Shown: piece after piece, positions 8,382 to 17,470 of the stretch
How the letters are laid out: each line of letters begins with the position of its first letter
Position numbering within the stretch: the first letter of the stretch is position 1
Assembly (NCBI RefSeq): GCF_902499555.1
Contig: NZ_CABVMM010000002.1
Location: 1 to 64,000, forward strand
From: Mesonia oceanica
Lineage (GTDB): Bacteria; Bacteroidota; Bacteroidia; Flavobacteriales; Flavobacteriaceae
Direction of reading: 5' to 3'
DNA: 64,000 bases
Notes under the pieces: generated by a model
Told to the model about the DNA's origin: nothing
The model's input: only the letters and a program-made list of their open reading frames with translations
The model's database searches: none
Made by a program: the position numbers and the translations under genes

Positions 8382-9008
8382 ATGAATACCTTAAGTTCAC
8401 ACGACGTTGATTTATTGCATACTTTTCTAAAAGCAGACCATCAGCTTACTGATAAAACATTTGAAGAAATAAGCAAATATTTTACGAAGTATGTATACAA
8501 TAAAGGAGAATCCATTTTAAAGATTGGAGAGGTCGAAACAAAGGCAAACATAGTAGTAAAGGGGGTTGTGCACCAATATATTTTTGACGAAGAAGATTCT
8601 AAGACCATCAATATTACGCCTGAAGGCTTGAGTTTTAATAATCTTAAAAGTTATCTCGATGGCTCACCATCGCTAGAAGTGCACGAAGCCATAATGGATA
8701 CAGAAATCATTTCAATTGAAAAGAATGATATCGAAATTTTAGCGCAAAACAACCATGAGTTCAGTTACGTCATGTTTAAAGTATATGAACAAATTCTTCT
8801 CGATCGCGAAAATAGAATGATTGTATTGCAATATCGAAATCCATCAAAACGCTTTTCACTTTTTCATGAAATAGTAGGGAGGGCCAACTGGATTCTGAAA
8901 AATACACAAGATAAATACGTAGCAAGTTATTTAAATATGACACTGCAACAATACAGTAGGGAAAAGCATATTTTTTTAAAAGCAAAAAAGCTCAATAACT
9001 TATCCTGA
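8382..9008 (+). CDS. Crp/Fnr-family transcriptional regulator
   Basis: 208 aa. The N-terminal two thirds follows the cyclic-nucleotide-binding fold (FTKYVYNKGESILKIGEV, then a VVKGVVHQYI strand and SFNNLKSYLDGSPS loop), and the end (YVASYLNMTLQQYSREKHIFLK) fits the compact HTH of Bacteroidota Crp-like regulators. It probably binds DNA in response to an effector; the cAMP-contacting Arg/Glu pattern is not evident. The spacing to the next gene is short (57 bases), so it may regulate or be co-expressed with the FG-GAP protein. Confidence 0.8.
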   Translation: MNTLSSHDVDLLHTFLKADHQLTDKTFEEISKYFTKYVYNKGESILKIGEVETKANIVVKGVVHQYIFDEEDSKTINITPEGLSFNNLKSYLDGSPSLEVHEAIMDTEIISIEKNDIEILAQNNHEFSYVMFKVYEQILLDRENRMIVLQYRNPSKRFSLFHEIVGRANWILKNTQDKYVASYLNMTLQQYSREKHIFLKAKKLNNLS

Positions 9009-9064
9009 GGCAACTTCACACTGTAGAACATTCTATTAATTTGCAAAGGCAAATAACTTTTAGA

Positions 9065-10555
9065 ATGAAAACAAAAATCACAAACAACATTAAATCCATA
9101 CTATTTGCAGCAAGTATGGTACTTACTGTAAACACAACTCATGCTCAAACACAAAAAGGTGCAGATATAGACGGAGAGGCGGCTGGTGATGAATCAGGCC
9201 ACTCTGTAAGCATGCCCGATGCCAATACCATAGCCATTGGGGCTTATAGGAATGACGGAAACGGAGAAAATGCTGGCCATGTTCGTATTTATCAATGGAA
9301 TGGCACAATATGGACACAAAAAGGAGCAGACATTGATGGAGAGGCGGCTGGTGACCGGGCAGGCTACTCGGTAAGTATGCCAGACGTCAATACCATAGCA
9401 ATTGGAGCTCCCTACAATGAAGGAAACGGAACATATGCCGGTCATGTACGTATTTACCAATGGAATGGTACAGTATGGACACAAAAAGGAGCAGACATTG
9501 ATGGAGAGGCGTTTGGTGATGAGTCAGGCCATTCTGTAAGCATGCCCGATGCCAATACCATAGCCATTGGAGCCTTACGGAACGACGGAAACGGAACATC
9601 TTCCGGTCATGTACGTATTTATCAATGGGATGGTACCATATGGACACAAAAAGGAGCAAACATTGATGGAGAGGCGGCTGGCGACCAATCCGGAAACTCG
9701 GTAAGCATGCCCGATGCCAATACCATAGCCATTGGAGCTTTTAGAAACGACGGAAACGGAGCAGATGCTGGTCAAGTGCGTATTTACCAATGGAATGGTA
9801 CCATATGGACACAAAAAGGCGCAGACATTGATGGAGAGGCGGCTGGTGACAACTCAGGCCATTCTATAAGCATGCCCGACGCCAATACCATAGCCATTGG
9901 AGCATTTAGAAATGATGGAAACGGAACAGATGCTGGCCAAGTGCGTATTTACCAATGGAATGGTACCATATGGACACAAAAAGGCACAGACATTGATGGA
10001 GAGGCGGCTGGCGACAACTTAGGCTATTCTGTAAGTATGCCCGATGCCAATACCATAGCCATTGGGGCTCCCTATAATGACGGAAACGGAACAACTTTAG
10101 GTCGTGTGCGTATTTTCCAATGGAATGGCACAATATGGGCACAAAAAGGCGCAAACATTAATGGAGAAACCGCTTTTGGCCAATCAGGCCACTCTGTATG
10201 CATGCCCGATGCCAATACCATAGCTATTGGAGCTCCCTTCAATGGTATAAGCGTAAGCTTTACTGGACATGTGCAGGTGTATGATTTATCAGTCTTAAGC
10301 GTTATAGATAGTGGATTTGAAAGCAGGCCAAAGGTATATCCCAACCCAACCAATGGCACATTAACCATTAATTTAAATGAAAACTATAATCATACCAATG
10401 TAATTGTACGCAATACATTAGGGCAAGAAGTACTTAAAAAATCATTTGCAGCTACTAACTTGTTACAACTTAATATTCCAGGAGAAGTAGGTGTATATTT
10501 TTTAGAAATAAATGCAGCAGGTAAAAAGGCATTTATTCGGGTGATTAAAAGATAA
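9065..10555 (+). CDS. FG-GAP/seven-bladed propeller protein with T9SS type A sorting domain
   Basis: 496 aa from ATG 9065, the start that gives a signal peptide ending ...VLTVNTTHAQ. It has seven consecutive 55-residue units, each with QKGADIDGEAAGD.SG.SVSMPDANTIAIGA..NDGNG...GHVRIYQWNGT.W, which fit one beta-propeller blade each. The last ~80 residues (VYPNPTNGTLTINL ... GVYFLEINAAGKKAFIRVIKR) are a type IX secretion C-terminal signal. The protein should be exported through the outer membrane and attached to the cell surface or released. Confidence 0.88.
   Translation: MKTKITNNIKSILFAASMVLTVNTTHAQTQKGADIDGEAAGDESGHSVSMPDANTIAIGAYRNDGNGENAGHVRIYQWNGTIWTQKGADIDGEAAGDRAGYSVSMPDVNTIAIGAPYNEGNGTYAGHVRIYQWNGTVWTQKGADIDGEAFGDESGHSVSMPDANTIAIGALRNDGNGTSSGHVRIYQWDGTIWTQKGANIDGEAAGDQSGNSVSMPDANTIAIGAFRNDGNGADAGQVRIYQWNGTIWTQKGADIDGEAAGDNSGHSISMPDANTIAIGAFRNDGNGTDAGQVRIYQWNGTIWTQKGTDIDGEAAGDNLGYSVSMPDANTIAIGAPYNDGNGTTLGRVRIFQWNGTIWAQKGANINGETAFGQSGHSVCMPDANTIAIGAPFNGISVSFTGHVQVYDLSVLSVIDSGFESRPKVYPNPTNGTLTINLNENYNHTNVIVRNTLGQEVLKKSFAATNLLQLNIPGEVGVYFLEINAAGKKAFIRVIKR
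9149..10303 (+). repeat. Seven tandem 165-bp direct repeats inside the propeller gene
   Basis: Units begin at 9149, 9314, 9479, 9644, 9809, 9974 and 10139, always 165 bp apart. Neighbouring units are nearly identical at the DNA level in their first half (ACACAAAAAGG...GGAGAGGC), with more variation in the middle and in the last copy. Recent duplication or gene conversion is likely. Confidence 0.9.
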
Positions 10556-10639
10556 CATTCGTTAATTTTGGTTGACGACCTAACAGTTATGTCGTTCCAT
10601 TCCAAAAAGAATCTAGATTCAATAACTTAACGCAACAAC

Positions 10640-11099
10640 TCCAAAGCTTTCATCGCTAAAAAGCTTAAAAGAGCCAGCTGCACCATAACCCGAGAGATCA
10701 ATAAATGGATGATCTCTTCTGATGATAAATATGATACAACCTTAGCTAACAGGATGGCCAAAGATGATTACCTCAACAAAAAAACTTGATAAAATAAATA
10801 CATATAAAAGGCTCAAGTTCTTTGTTTATAAAGGTTTATTAAAAGGCTGGGGTCCTAATCAAATTCATGGAGATGAAAAGATAAATACCCCAATGATCCG
10901 GTGATGACTATTTCTTATCGAGCTATCTATATGCATATTTATAGACACAGGCTAGTCTGAACAAAATACGAATCAAACTACTACCTTATCTAAAATCGCA
11001 GCGGAGAAGGCCTAATGTGAAGACAAAATCAATAACAGATATAGGAAAATTATTAACTATAAAACCCCTAACGAAATATTTAAGCAAAATGCAGCTTAA
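10640..11099 (+). pseudogene. Decayed IS30-family transposase
   Basis: Fragments in three frames match an IS30-type transposase in order. An HTH piece (SKAFIAKKLKRASCTITREINK) runs from 10640 to a stop at 10787, then LLKGWGPNQIH near 10835, then MTISYRAIYMHIYRHR near 10905, and finally YKTPNEIFKQNAA ending at TAA 11097-11099. Several stops and frameshifts and the loss of intervening parts show it is dead. No intact terminal inverted repeats were identified. Confidence 0.75.
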
Positions 11100-11243
11100 T
11101 TTTTATAAATTATACTAAATTGTACTAAACCCAAAATAGCAACACTTGTTGCGTTAGAACCTTGAATGCGCCAACTCGCAACAATAATATTTACATCATT
11201 TTTGATATTTAGTTATAATCAAAACACGAAAAACGGTAATCCA

Positions 11244-11864
11244 ATGGGAATATTTGAAAAATTTTTCGGAAAGAAAGAACCTGCCCAAAAACAAGCGCCA
11301 AAAACTTACAATCACGAAATTGAGAAAACGAGTGAAATGTTGGACGAAACAATATTCTGGAATATAATTGACTCTTCGGTAAAGAATACTAAAAATCAAG
11401 ATGAACAAGAATGGTTTTTAGTGAAAGAAATTGAAAAATTGACACCAAAACAAATGATTGGTTTTAGATTGAGGACTGACAAACTTCTTTACGACACATA
11501 TAATTCTGAAATGTGGTGTGCTGGATATATAATGAATGAAGGTTGTTCGGACGATGGATTTGAATATTTTAGAAATTGGATAATATCACGAGGTAAAGAC
11601 ACTTATTATAAAGCAAAGCAAAATCCAGACAGTTTAATTTCGGAATTAGTAGAAGGTGAAGAATATTATGACTTTGAAAGTTTTTGGTATGTAGCATTAA
11701 CAGCATTTGAAAATAAAACAGGAAAAGAATTATACGACTACATATCTGACGATTTCAAAACAAACGAAGAGAATTATCCGAATTTCGAGTTTACTTGGAA
11801 GGAGGAAGAGCCTGAAACTTTGAAAGCGATTTGTCCGAGGTTATTTGAGAAAATGTGGAATTAA
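11244..11864 (+). CDS. DUF4240 domain protein
   Basis: 206 aa from ATG 11244 (MGIFEKFFGKKE); an upstream in-frame ATG at 11166 would add a hydrophobic stretch and is less likely. Residues from about 35 (MLDETIFWNIIDSS ... LTPKQMIGFRLRTDKLLYD ... MWCAGYIMNEGCSDDGFEYFRNWIISRG) match the DUF4240 family, a domain common in isolated genes of mobile regions. Function unknown; cytoplasmic. It is followed by GGTGGCAAC and a stem-forming sequence like the other junctions, so it is probably a cassette. Confidence 0.75.
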   Translation: MGIFEKFFGKKEPAQKQAPKTYNHEIEKTSEMLDETIFWNIIDSSVKNTKNQDEQEWFLVKEIEKLTPKQMIGFRLRTDKLLYDTYNSEMWCAGYIMNEGCSDDGFEYFRNWIISRGKDTYYKAKQNPDSLISELVEGEEYYDFESFWYVALTAFENKTGKELYDYISDDFKTNEENYPNFEFTWKEEEPETLKAICPRLFEKMWN

Positions 11865-11870
11865 AAAACT

Positions 11871-12149
11871 GGTGGCAACAATAGTAGCCGTTGCACAAGC
11901 CTATATTTCTAAAAAAGAGTTGTCCTGATTCATTACAACAGTTAAGTTGTTGTTTTTTCAGTTGTATAGTATTTCTTAAAACTGTTTTTAATTCGAAGTT
12001 TGATTCAAAAAGAACTTATGCAACAGCCACACCGTATAACAATAATTTCGGCTCTGTGCCCTGAGTACACAATCACGTAAGCATAAAAGTCGGTAATTTT
12101 AGCTATCTTAGTTTCTAAACAACCTGCAACTGATTGTTATTAAATAACG
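11871..12149 (+). repeat. Two adjoining attC-like sites 8 and 9
   Basis: Site 8: GGTGGCAAC (11871-11879) then TAGCCGTTGCACAAG, complementary at 12 of 15 positions to CTTATGCAACAGCCA (12014-12028). Site 9: L'' GTATAACAAT (12034-12043) against ATTGTTAT (12133-12140), ending at core GTTATTATAC with G at 12149. Site 9 contains a 42-nt segment repeated at 17471. The sites run into each other, suggesting loss of a cassette between them. Confidence 0.5.
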
Positions 12150-12160
12150 TTATTATACAT

Positions 12161-12826
12161 TTGAGAAAAACGTTAAGCATATCATTAATTTTAGTTCTAT
12201 TCCTTATAGCTTGTCAAACTGATAAAGACTTAAAAGGAACTTGGATTGGAGAATATACCTCAAACTCAAAAACTGGAAAAATAAATATGGTTTTTGCGGA
12301 ACAAAATCTATTGACTTTTAAAAACAATAAGTGTTTTGCAAAAGGCTCAAAATACTCTTATGGAACTAAAATCAGAGAAAGTAACAATATGACGTTTTCC
12401 AATAACATCATTTTTGAAAGTCAAAACGTTGACGAAATTCCTGAACAATATGAAATTGTTAAAATGGAAAATGATTCGTTAGTCATAAAAACACCGAATA
12501 GTGACTTTTTAAAAATTTATAGGAAGTTACCAAATAATCTAAAACATAATCAAAAGATTGACTTGATTGGAAAAAAGTTCTTCTGGAAAAATAGAATGTT
12601 TCAAGACACAATCTATTTTAAAACTGATTCAACTCTAATGAGAGTATCAATTAAACAACAGAATTACAAAACATCGTCTTGGGAACGGATTAACTTTGAA
12701 GGTTTTGACATACTTTTTATGGATGGAGATGTCCCGTATTTGATTGAAAATCAAATTGGAAAAACAATAAATTTAAGAACATTTCACAAGACTGATATTG
12801 GACATAAAATGATAGAACTGAAATAA
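12161..12826 (+). CDS. Hypothetical lipoprotein
   Basis: 221 aa from TTG 12161, which directly follows the cassette core (GTTATTATACATTTG); the TTG at 12134 lies inside the attC-like site. The signal RKTLSISLILVLFLIACQTD carries a lipobox Cys. The mature part begins DLKGTWIGEY, a start typical of lipocalin-like or avidin-like beta-barrel lipoproteins of Bacteroidota, with further beta strands. The cassette start GTTATTATAC pairs fully, with two G-T wobbles, with GTGTAGTAAC (12833-12842) after the gene. Confidence 0.75.
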   Translation: MRKTLSISLILVLFLIACQTDKDLKGTWIGEYTSNSKTGKINMVFAEQNLLTFKNNKCFAKGSKYSYGTKIRESNNMTFSNNIIFESQNVDEIPEQYEIVKMENDSLVIKTPNSDFLKIYRKLPNNLKHNQKIDLIGKKFFWKNRMFQDTIYFKTDSTLMRVSIKQQNYKTSSWERINFEGFDILFMDGDVPYLIENQIGKTINLRTFHKTDIGHKMIELK

Positions 12827-12832
12827 AAAAAC

Positions 12833-12992
12833 GTGTAGTAACAATCTATAACCATAATTACGGCAGATTTTACTACATCCGACATGAGCACGAAGTGCGA
12901 ACTGGCAAAGCAATACACTCGGAATTGCTAACGTCAGTTCCTAACCGAAAAATAGTAACTTTAAAACCGTAACAGATGGTTATACGAGACTG
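12833..12992 (+). repeat. Compact attC-like site 10
   Basis: R'' GTGTAGTAAC (12833-12842), L'' TATAACCAT (12847-12855), L' ATGGTTATA (12976-12984, perfect 9-bp complement), spacer CGAGACT, core GTTAGCGG with G at 12992. It is clearly homologous to site 7 at 7463-7621, sharing the interior ACATCCG...GAGCACGAAGTGCGAACTGGCAAAG in part. It is the last well-formed site in the array. Confidence 0.7.
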
Positions 12993-13048
12993 TTAGCGGT
13001 AATGTGAAAAAAAAATTAAACGTCACACCTGCCATGAAAGATCAGGAC

Positions 13049-13765
13049 ATGAAGAGAATTTCAAGACTGACTGCAATTTTAACCCAATTGCAAACAAAAC
13101 AACTTATTACTTCCACAAGTCTTGCTGAAAAATTTGGGGTAAGTGTTCGAACAATTTATCGCGACATTAGAGCTTTAGAAAAAGCAGGAGTGCCTATATT
13201 GACCGAAGAAGGAAAAGGATATTCCCTGATGGAGGGGTATAAAATTCCACCAATAATGTTTTCTGAAAGCGAGGCAAATGCTTTAATTACAGTTGAACAA
13301 TTAGTACTTAAAAACAGAGACAGTTCACTTATTAAAGAATATATAAAAGCCATCAATAAGATAAAAGCAGTTCTGCGATATTCCACCCGGGAAAAAACAG
13401 AATTGATAGCAAAACGAGTTGCTGTAAGTCCTGTAATATCAGGCGTAAATACAAGTAATTCGCTCATGTTAATTCAAAATGCGTTGACAAACTTTCAAGC
13501 GCTTACGATTACCTATCAAAGTGAAGGTGCAAACAAAACAACCGAAAGGCTAATAGAGCCTTTTGCGTTCTATTACAGTTTACAAGAGAATTGGACACTT
13601 ATAGCGTATTGTAGGTTAAGAAAGGATTACAGAATGTTTCGGTTGGACAGAATTCTGAAAATTGATCAAACCCAATTAAAATTTACTCCTCATACGCTCA
13701 CCGTACAGGAGTATTTGGCAGAAAAAGAAAAAAAGTTCAAGACCCCTGACATACCTGTGTCATAA
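13049..13765 (+). CDS. YafY-type HTH/WYL-domain transcriptional regulator
   Basis: 238 aa from ATG 13049 (MKRISRLTAILTQLQTK); upstream in-frame starts at 13034 and GTG 13004 exist. An N-terminal DeoR-like HTH (TSTSLAEKFGVSVRTIYRDIRALEKAGVPI) is followed by a WYL domain (LIEPFAFYYSLQENWTLIAYCRLRKDYRMFRLDRI). This family binds DNA and usually responds to a nucleotide-like or stress ligand through the WYL part. The VOC protein gene starts 40 bases downstream on the same strand and is the probable target or partner. Confidence 0.88.
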   Translation: MKRISRLTAILTQLQTKQLITSTSLAEKFGVSVRTIYRDIRALEKAGVPILTEEGKGYSLMEGYKIPPIMFSESEANALITVEQLVLKNRDSSLIKEYIKAINKIKAVLRYSTREKTELIAKRVAVSPVISGVNTSNSLMLIQNALTNFQALTITYQSEGANKTTERLIEPFAFYYSLQENWTLIAYCRLRKDYRMFRLDRILKIDQTQLKFTPHTLTVQEYLAEKEKKFKTPDIPVS

Positions 13766-13805
13766 CCTGAAATTACTTTTGCAGCGTAATTAAAAACCTA
13801 AAAAA

Positions 13806-14216
13806 ATGAGTTTAGTATCCATTCGTATCATTACTGCCAATTTAAACGGTTTGGTAAAATTTTATGAGCACGTAACAGGTATGCCCGTAGTGCAATACAC
13901 ACCTGATTTTGCCGAGCTGCAAACAAAAACAGCAACCTTAGCTATAGGAAGCACGAGAACATTACAATTTTTTGGTGGAGCAGATGTAGCACAGGCTTCA
14001 CAAAACCGCAGTGCGATTATCGAGTTTTTAGTAGATGATGTAGAAAAAGATTATAAACGCTTAGTTGATTTCTTAAAACCTTACCTCGTTCAGAAACCCA
14101 CAACAATGCCTTGGGGAAACAAATCGCTTTTATTCCGTGATCCTGACGGTAATTTAGTTAATTTGTTTACACCGGTAACTCCTGAAACAATTAAAAAATT
14201 TGAAACTAAAACATAA
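13806..14216 (+). CDS. VOC-family (glyoxalase/bleomycin-resistance-like) protein
   Basis: 136 aa. Two beta-alpha-beta-beta-beta half-units are visible: VSIRIITANLNGLVKFYEHVTGMPVVQYTPDFAEL at the start and FLVDDVEKDYKRLVDFL...PWGNKSLLFRDPDGNLVNLF at the end, the latter with the typical DPDGN(L) motif of the family. The reaction is not predictable; family members are small dioxygenases, isomerases or antibiotic-binding proteins. Probably an operon with the WYL regulator. Confidence 0.88.
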   Translation: MSLVSIRIITANLNGLVKFYEHVTGMPVVQYTPDFAELQTKTATLAIGSTRTLQFFGGADVAQASQNRSAIIEFLVDDVEKDYKRLVDFLKPYLVQKPTTMPWGNKSLLFRDPDGNLVNLFTPVTPETIKKFETKT

Positions 14217-14274
14217 GCCCTAACCATCACAAGCCATATGAAAAACGTTGGCAGAATTTTAAAACAAAAAATAG

Positions 14275-15627
14275 ATGAAAAGAAAATATTTAAGAGATAA
14301 GGTAACGGTAGTCCTTTTTTTTATACTCACGCTCAATTTCTCATTTGGCCAATCTTTAGAAGTACTTTCTGTAGACAAAGAATATCATGACATTTCCCTT
14401 AAAAAAGATTCAGATGTTACATATCAGCTAAATCTAAAAAAAGATGGGCTTTATAAATTTAAAGTCTTACAAAACGGAATAGACATTAGACTTCAATTAT
14501 TCGATTCAGATGGGCGTGAACTTTTTAATAAAGACACCCCTAATTCCTACACGGGTTATGAATTAATAGAATACTCGCCTACGAAAACAGATAATTACAT
14601 TTTAAAATTTGTTCCTCGTACCTATGAAAGAAACCCAGAGCAGGGAAAAATTAACATCTTTATCCATAAGTTGACCAAATCAGAATTAAAACGAAGAGAA
14701 GAAATAGCCAAAGAACTTGAAGCCGAAAATGAAAAACTAATACAGACTTTAGATATAGAACATTTTTGGGAAGCTTTTGATGCTTTAAAAAAAGCAAAAA
14801 CGTATAGAGATAGCATTAATTTAATGCAGACGGTTTACATTGACAGAGCAACTAACGGATTTAAGGATTTTATTAAAAAGTGGAGCATTACGCCAGAATC
14901 GATGATTAAAGCAATTGCTAAGTATCCCAAATTTTATAATTCTATAAAGCAAAACACGTTTAAAGTTAAAAATTCAGATTCAACGATTAAGGAAATCGTA
15001 GAAAACTTCAGAGCAATTTATCCGGGTTTCAAAGACAAAAGAGTCTGTTTTTTTATTGGAAATATGAATGTAGGGGGAACAGTATCAGATAATTTTTTAT
15101 TGATAGGAACAGAAATTATGGCAGCCACACAATTTAATGATCTTTCTGAGTTAAATCCATCCTTCAAGGAAATGTTTAAAGATAATGTAAATGTAGTTCA
15201 GGAAATTAAAAAATTGGTGGCTCACGAATATGTGCACACACAACAAACCGACCAATATGATGAGGAAGCTATAATTTGTCCACTATTATACGATACTTTA
15301 CAAGAAGGAATAGCCGATTTTATTGGCGAACTGATTTCAGATGTCAAGTTAAATTCTGAAATGTATAGTTATGGTGATAAACACGAAGCCGAACTTTGGG
15401 AAGACTTTAAAAATGAATTGTGTAATACAGTTAGTGATAATTGGCTTTTTAATGGTGAAATCAAAGATAAACCAAGTGATTTAGGCTATTATATCGGTTA
15501 TAAAATTGCAGAAGAGTATATGAAAAATGCTGAAAATAAAGATGAAGCAATCATTGAAATGATAGAAATGAATGACCCGATACGTTTTTTACAAAAAAGC
15601 AACTACGACCAAAAGAAAAAGCAATAA
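14275..15627 (+). CDS. Secreted zinc metalloprotease-like protein
   Basis: 450 aa with signal peptide (VTVVLFFILTLNFSFGQ). An N-terminal ~100-residue beta domain resembling pre-peptidase domains (LKKDGLYKFKVLQNGIDIRLQLFDSDGRELF) precedes a helical region and the zinc motif HEYVHTQQ (His at about 317 and 321). Downstream, QEGIADFIGEL supplies a likely third ligand Glu, as in gluzincins. It should act in the periplasm or outside the cell. It starts just after GTTGGCAGAA (14247), which resembles a cassette core, but no matching 3' end was found. Confidence 0.75.
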   Translation: MKRKYLRDKVTVVLFFILTLNFSFGQSLEVLSVDKEYHDISLKKDSDVTYQLNLKKDGLYKFKVLQNGIDIRLQLFDSDGRELFNKDTPNSYTGYELIEYSPTKTDNYILKFVPRTYERNPEQGKINIFIHKLTKSELKRREEIAKELEAENEKLIQTLDIEHFWEAFDALKKAKTYRDSINLMQTVYIDRATNGFKDFIKKWSITPESMIKAIAKYPKFYNSIKQNTFKVKNSDSTIKEIVENFRAIYPGFKDKRVCFFIGNMNVGGTVSDNFLLIGTEIMAATQFNDLSELNPSFKEMFKDNVNVVQEIKKLVAHEYVHTQQTDQYDEEAIICPLLYDTLQEGIADFIGELISDVKLNSEMYSYGDKHEAELWEDFKNELCNTVSDNWLFNGEIKDKPSDLGYYIGYKIAEEYMKNAENKDEAIIEMIEMNDPIRFLQKSNYDQKKKQ

Positions 15628-15639
15628 TACGTCTGTCGT

Positions 15640-15870
15640 ATCTAGCAAATAGCGGGCTTTGTGGATAAACCGGAAATTTTGGGCTATTTGATTTGCCGTC
15701 AAATCCTGTGATGTACGGTCGTTGTTGTTTTCTATTTGGGTAACTGTAGTCCTTAGGTGGGATTTTTGAACTATAAAAGCTAAAAACAAAACCTGATCGT
15801 CCGGCAGGCGTTTAAAAAAGTTTTGGTTGGTGGCGAGATTGAAAAATAACTCATAATAACTCGCTACTTG
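15640..15870 (-). pseudogene. Fragment of an unidentified protein gene
   Basis: The minus strand reads ASYYELFFNLATNQNFFK, then RLPDDQVLFLAF and LTANQIAQNFRFIHKARYLLD, a stretch with normal protein-like composition but without a plausible start; a stop lies just upstream. It appears to be the C-terminal part of a once larger gene. I cannot name the family. No other feature was seen between the metalloprotease and the LRR gene. Confidence 0.35.
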
Positions 15871-15901
15871 CTATATATAAATACCTTGTAATTAATTGTA
15901 T

Positions 15902-16882
15902 ATGAATGGAATAGAAAAAATAATTGATAAAAATCTTAAAAAAGCTATTATTGATACGGGTGCTAAAAGTTTAGATTCAATCCTGGCATTACATGCAAGA
16001 AATAAAGAGATAGAAGATCTTTCTGGTATTGAGTATTTGAAAAACCTTAGAAAGATTCACTTAGGTAGAAATAAGATAGCTGATATAACTCCAATTGGTG
16101 AACTCAAGAATCTTACGGGACTTTTCCTGGAAAAAAACTCAATATCCGATATAGCTCCAATAAATAAGCTTGTCACCTTACCTGCTTTGAATCTGGCAAA
16201 TAATCATATTAATAGCCTGGATTGTTTTTCATCCAAACACAAAATTACTTGGTTGGATCTTAGAAATAACAATTTAAAAGATGCAACAGGTATTGAACAT
16301 TGTGAATTTCTCACCAATTTAGATCTAAGTGGAAATCAGTTAGTTTCTTTTGATCACTTCAGAAAACATAATAGGCTTCGCTATCTGGACATTTCTGATA
16401 ATTTTATTAATGGAAAACTTAATATTGAACATATACCCAATCTGAAGAGTTTAACTATTGAAAAAAATCAGATTGACGAAATCATAATTCATAAAGAACA
16501 TGTAAACTTAAGCAACTTAAATGTTTCGTCAAATTCAATCAATCATCTAAAATTTCTAAAATTTACTCCCCATTTAAAACAGTTTATAGCATCTGATAAT
16601 CCTCTTAAGGAAATTGAAAGCATCAATTATTTAAAAGAAATTGAAACGTTATATTTATGGCACACAGGTATTACTAATTTAAATGGTTTTGAAGAATTAG
16701 AAAACCTTCAAGAACTTGGAATAGCTGACAACGAACTACAAACGGTGAAGCCTCTCAATAAGTTAAAAAAACTGGATATGTTATTACTAGGTGGAAACTT
16801 GAATATTAGTCAGGAAGAAATAAATCAATTACAAGAAGCTGTTAAGCAGGATTTTAGAACGCCAAACTGGAAAGAAAAATAG
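15902..16882 (+). CDS. Leucine-rich repeat protein (SDS22/internalin-like)
   Basis: 326 aa from ATG 15902. About eleven 21-22-residue LRR units are visible, for example LKNLRKIHLGRNKIADITPIG, LKNLTGLFLEKNSISDIAPIN and HCEFLTNLDLSGNQLVSF, covering residues ~35-310 with a short helical cap at each end. No signal peptide, so a cytoplasmic protein-binding scaffold is most likely. The N-terminal cap (IEKIIDKNLKKAIIDTG) is typical of LRR proteins of this group. No catalytic domain is attached. Confidence 0.88.
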   Translation: MNGIEKIIDKNLKKAIIDTGAKSLDSILALHARNKEIEDLSGIEYLKNLRKIHLGRNKIADITPIGELKNLTGLFLEKNSISDIAPINKLVTLPALNLANNHINSLDCFSSKHKITWLDLRNNNLKDATGIEHCEFLTNLDLSGNQLVSFDHFRKHNRLRYLDISDNFINGKLNIEHIPNLKSLTIEKNQIDEIIIHKEHVNLSNLNVSSNSINHLKFLKFTPHLKQFIASDNPLKEIESINYLKEIETLYLWHTGITNLNGFEELENLQELGIADNELQTVKPLNKLKKLDMLLLGGNLNISQEEINQLQEAVKQDFRTPNWKEK

Positions 16883-16938
16883 GTATAAAATATATAATCA
16901 TTGCCAAACTGTTGTGCGGCATACGAAGAATCACTCAA

Positions 16939-17358
16939 ATGCATACATATCCAAATCTAATTTTAATAATTTCAATGCTTTTCATTTTTAATACATGTAA
17001 AGCTCAATCGGATACAAATGACAACCAATTAAAAAATACGATTGAAGTTAGAGCAGATATTGCAAAAAAATTGAGTGAATCAAAATCAAAACTTGAAAAA
17101 ATATATAAAGAAACTGTTGAGTTTCTCGACAGTATAGGATCCTCTGATGCTCAAAATTATAAGACTTATCTGATTCAAAGCCAAAACGGTTGGAAAAATT
17201 ATTGTGAAGGAAAATGTAGAATAACAGAATACAAAAGTAGGGATGCTGCCCAAGGAGGTTTTGCTTTTTACAATATTTGTATGACGGAATTAAATGAAAA
17301 GAGAACAATGGAGTTGAAAAACTTGTTGATGGAATGGAAATCTGAACTCGACAACTAA
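16939..17358 (+). CDS. LprI-like (DUF1311) lipoprotein or secreted protein
   Basis: 139 aa from ATG 16939, giving the signal peptide MHTYPNLILIISMLFIFNTCKAQ with a possible lipobox Cys. The remainder shows the DUF1311/LprI pattern: a helical segment, then SQNGWKNYCEGKCRITEY, GGFAFYNICMTELNEKR with conserved Trp, Gly-Gly and three Cys. LprI of Mycobacterium is reported as a lysozyme inhibitor; the role here is unknown. Periplasmic location likely. Confidence 0.75.
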   Translation: MHTYPNLILIISMLFIFNTCKAQSDTNDNQLKNTIEVRADIAKKLSESKSKLEKIYKETVEFLDSIGSSDAQNYKTYLIQSQNGWKNYCEGKCRITEYKSRDAAQGGFAFYNICMTELNEKRTMELKNLLMEWKSELDN

Positions 17359-17470
17359 TTAATGATAAAACGTGCTAAAAAGTACTACTGAAAACACCTT
17401 ATCAAATAATTGCAAATTTCCCCCATAGTAGATTGTAAGAAATCATAAGCTATAAAGAAAATTTTTTTTC

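Noticed and set aside
9123..10368. Several minus-strand frames of 64-98 codons opposite the propeller gene
   Set aside because: They recur with the 165-bp repeat period and are mirror frames of the repeats, with Cys/Arg/Leu-rich unlikely composition.
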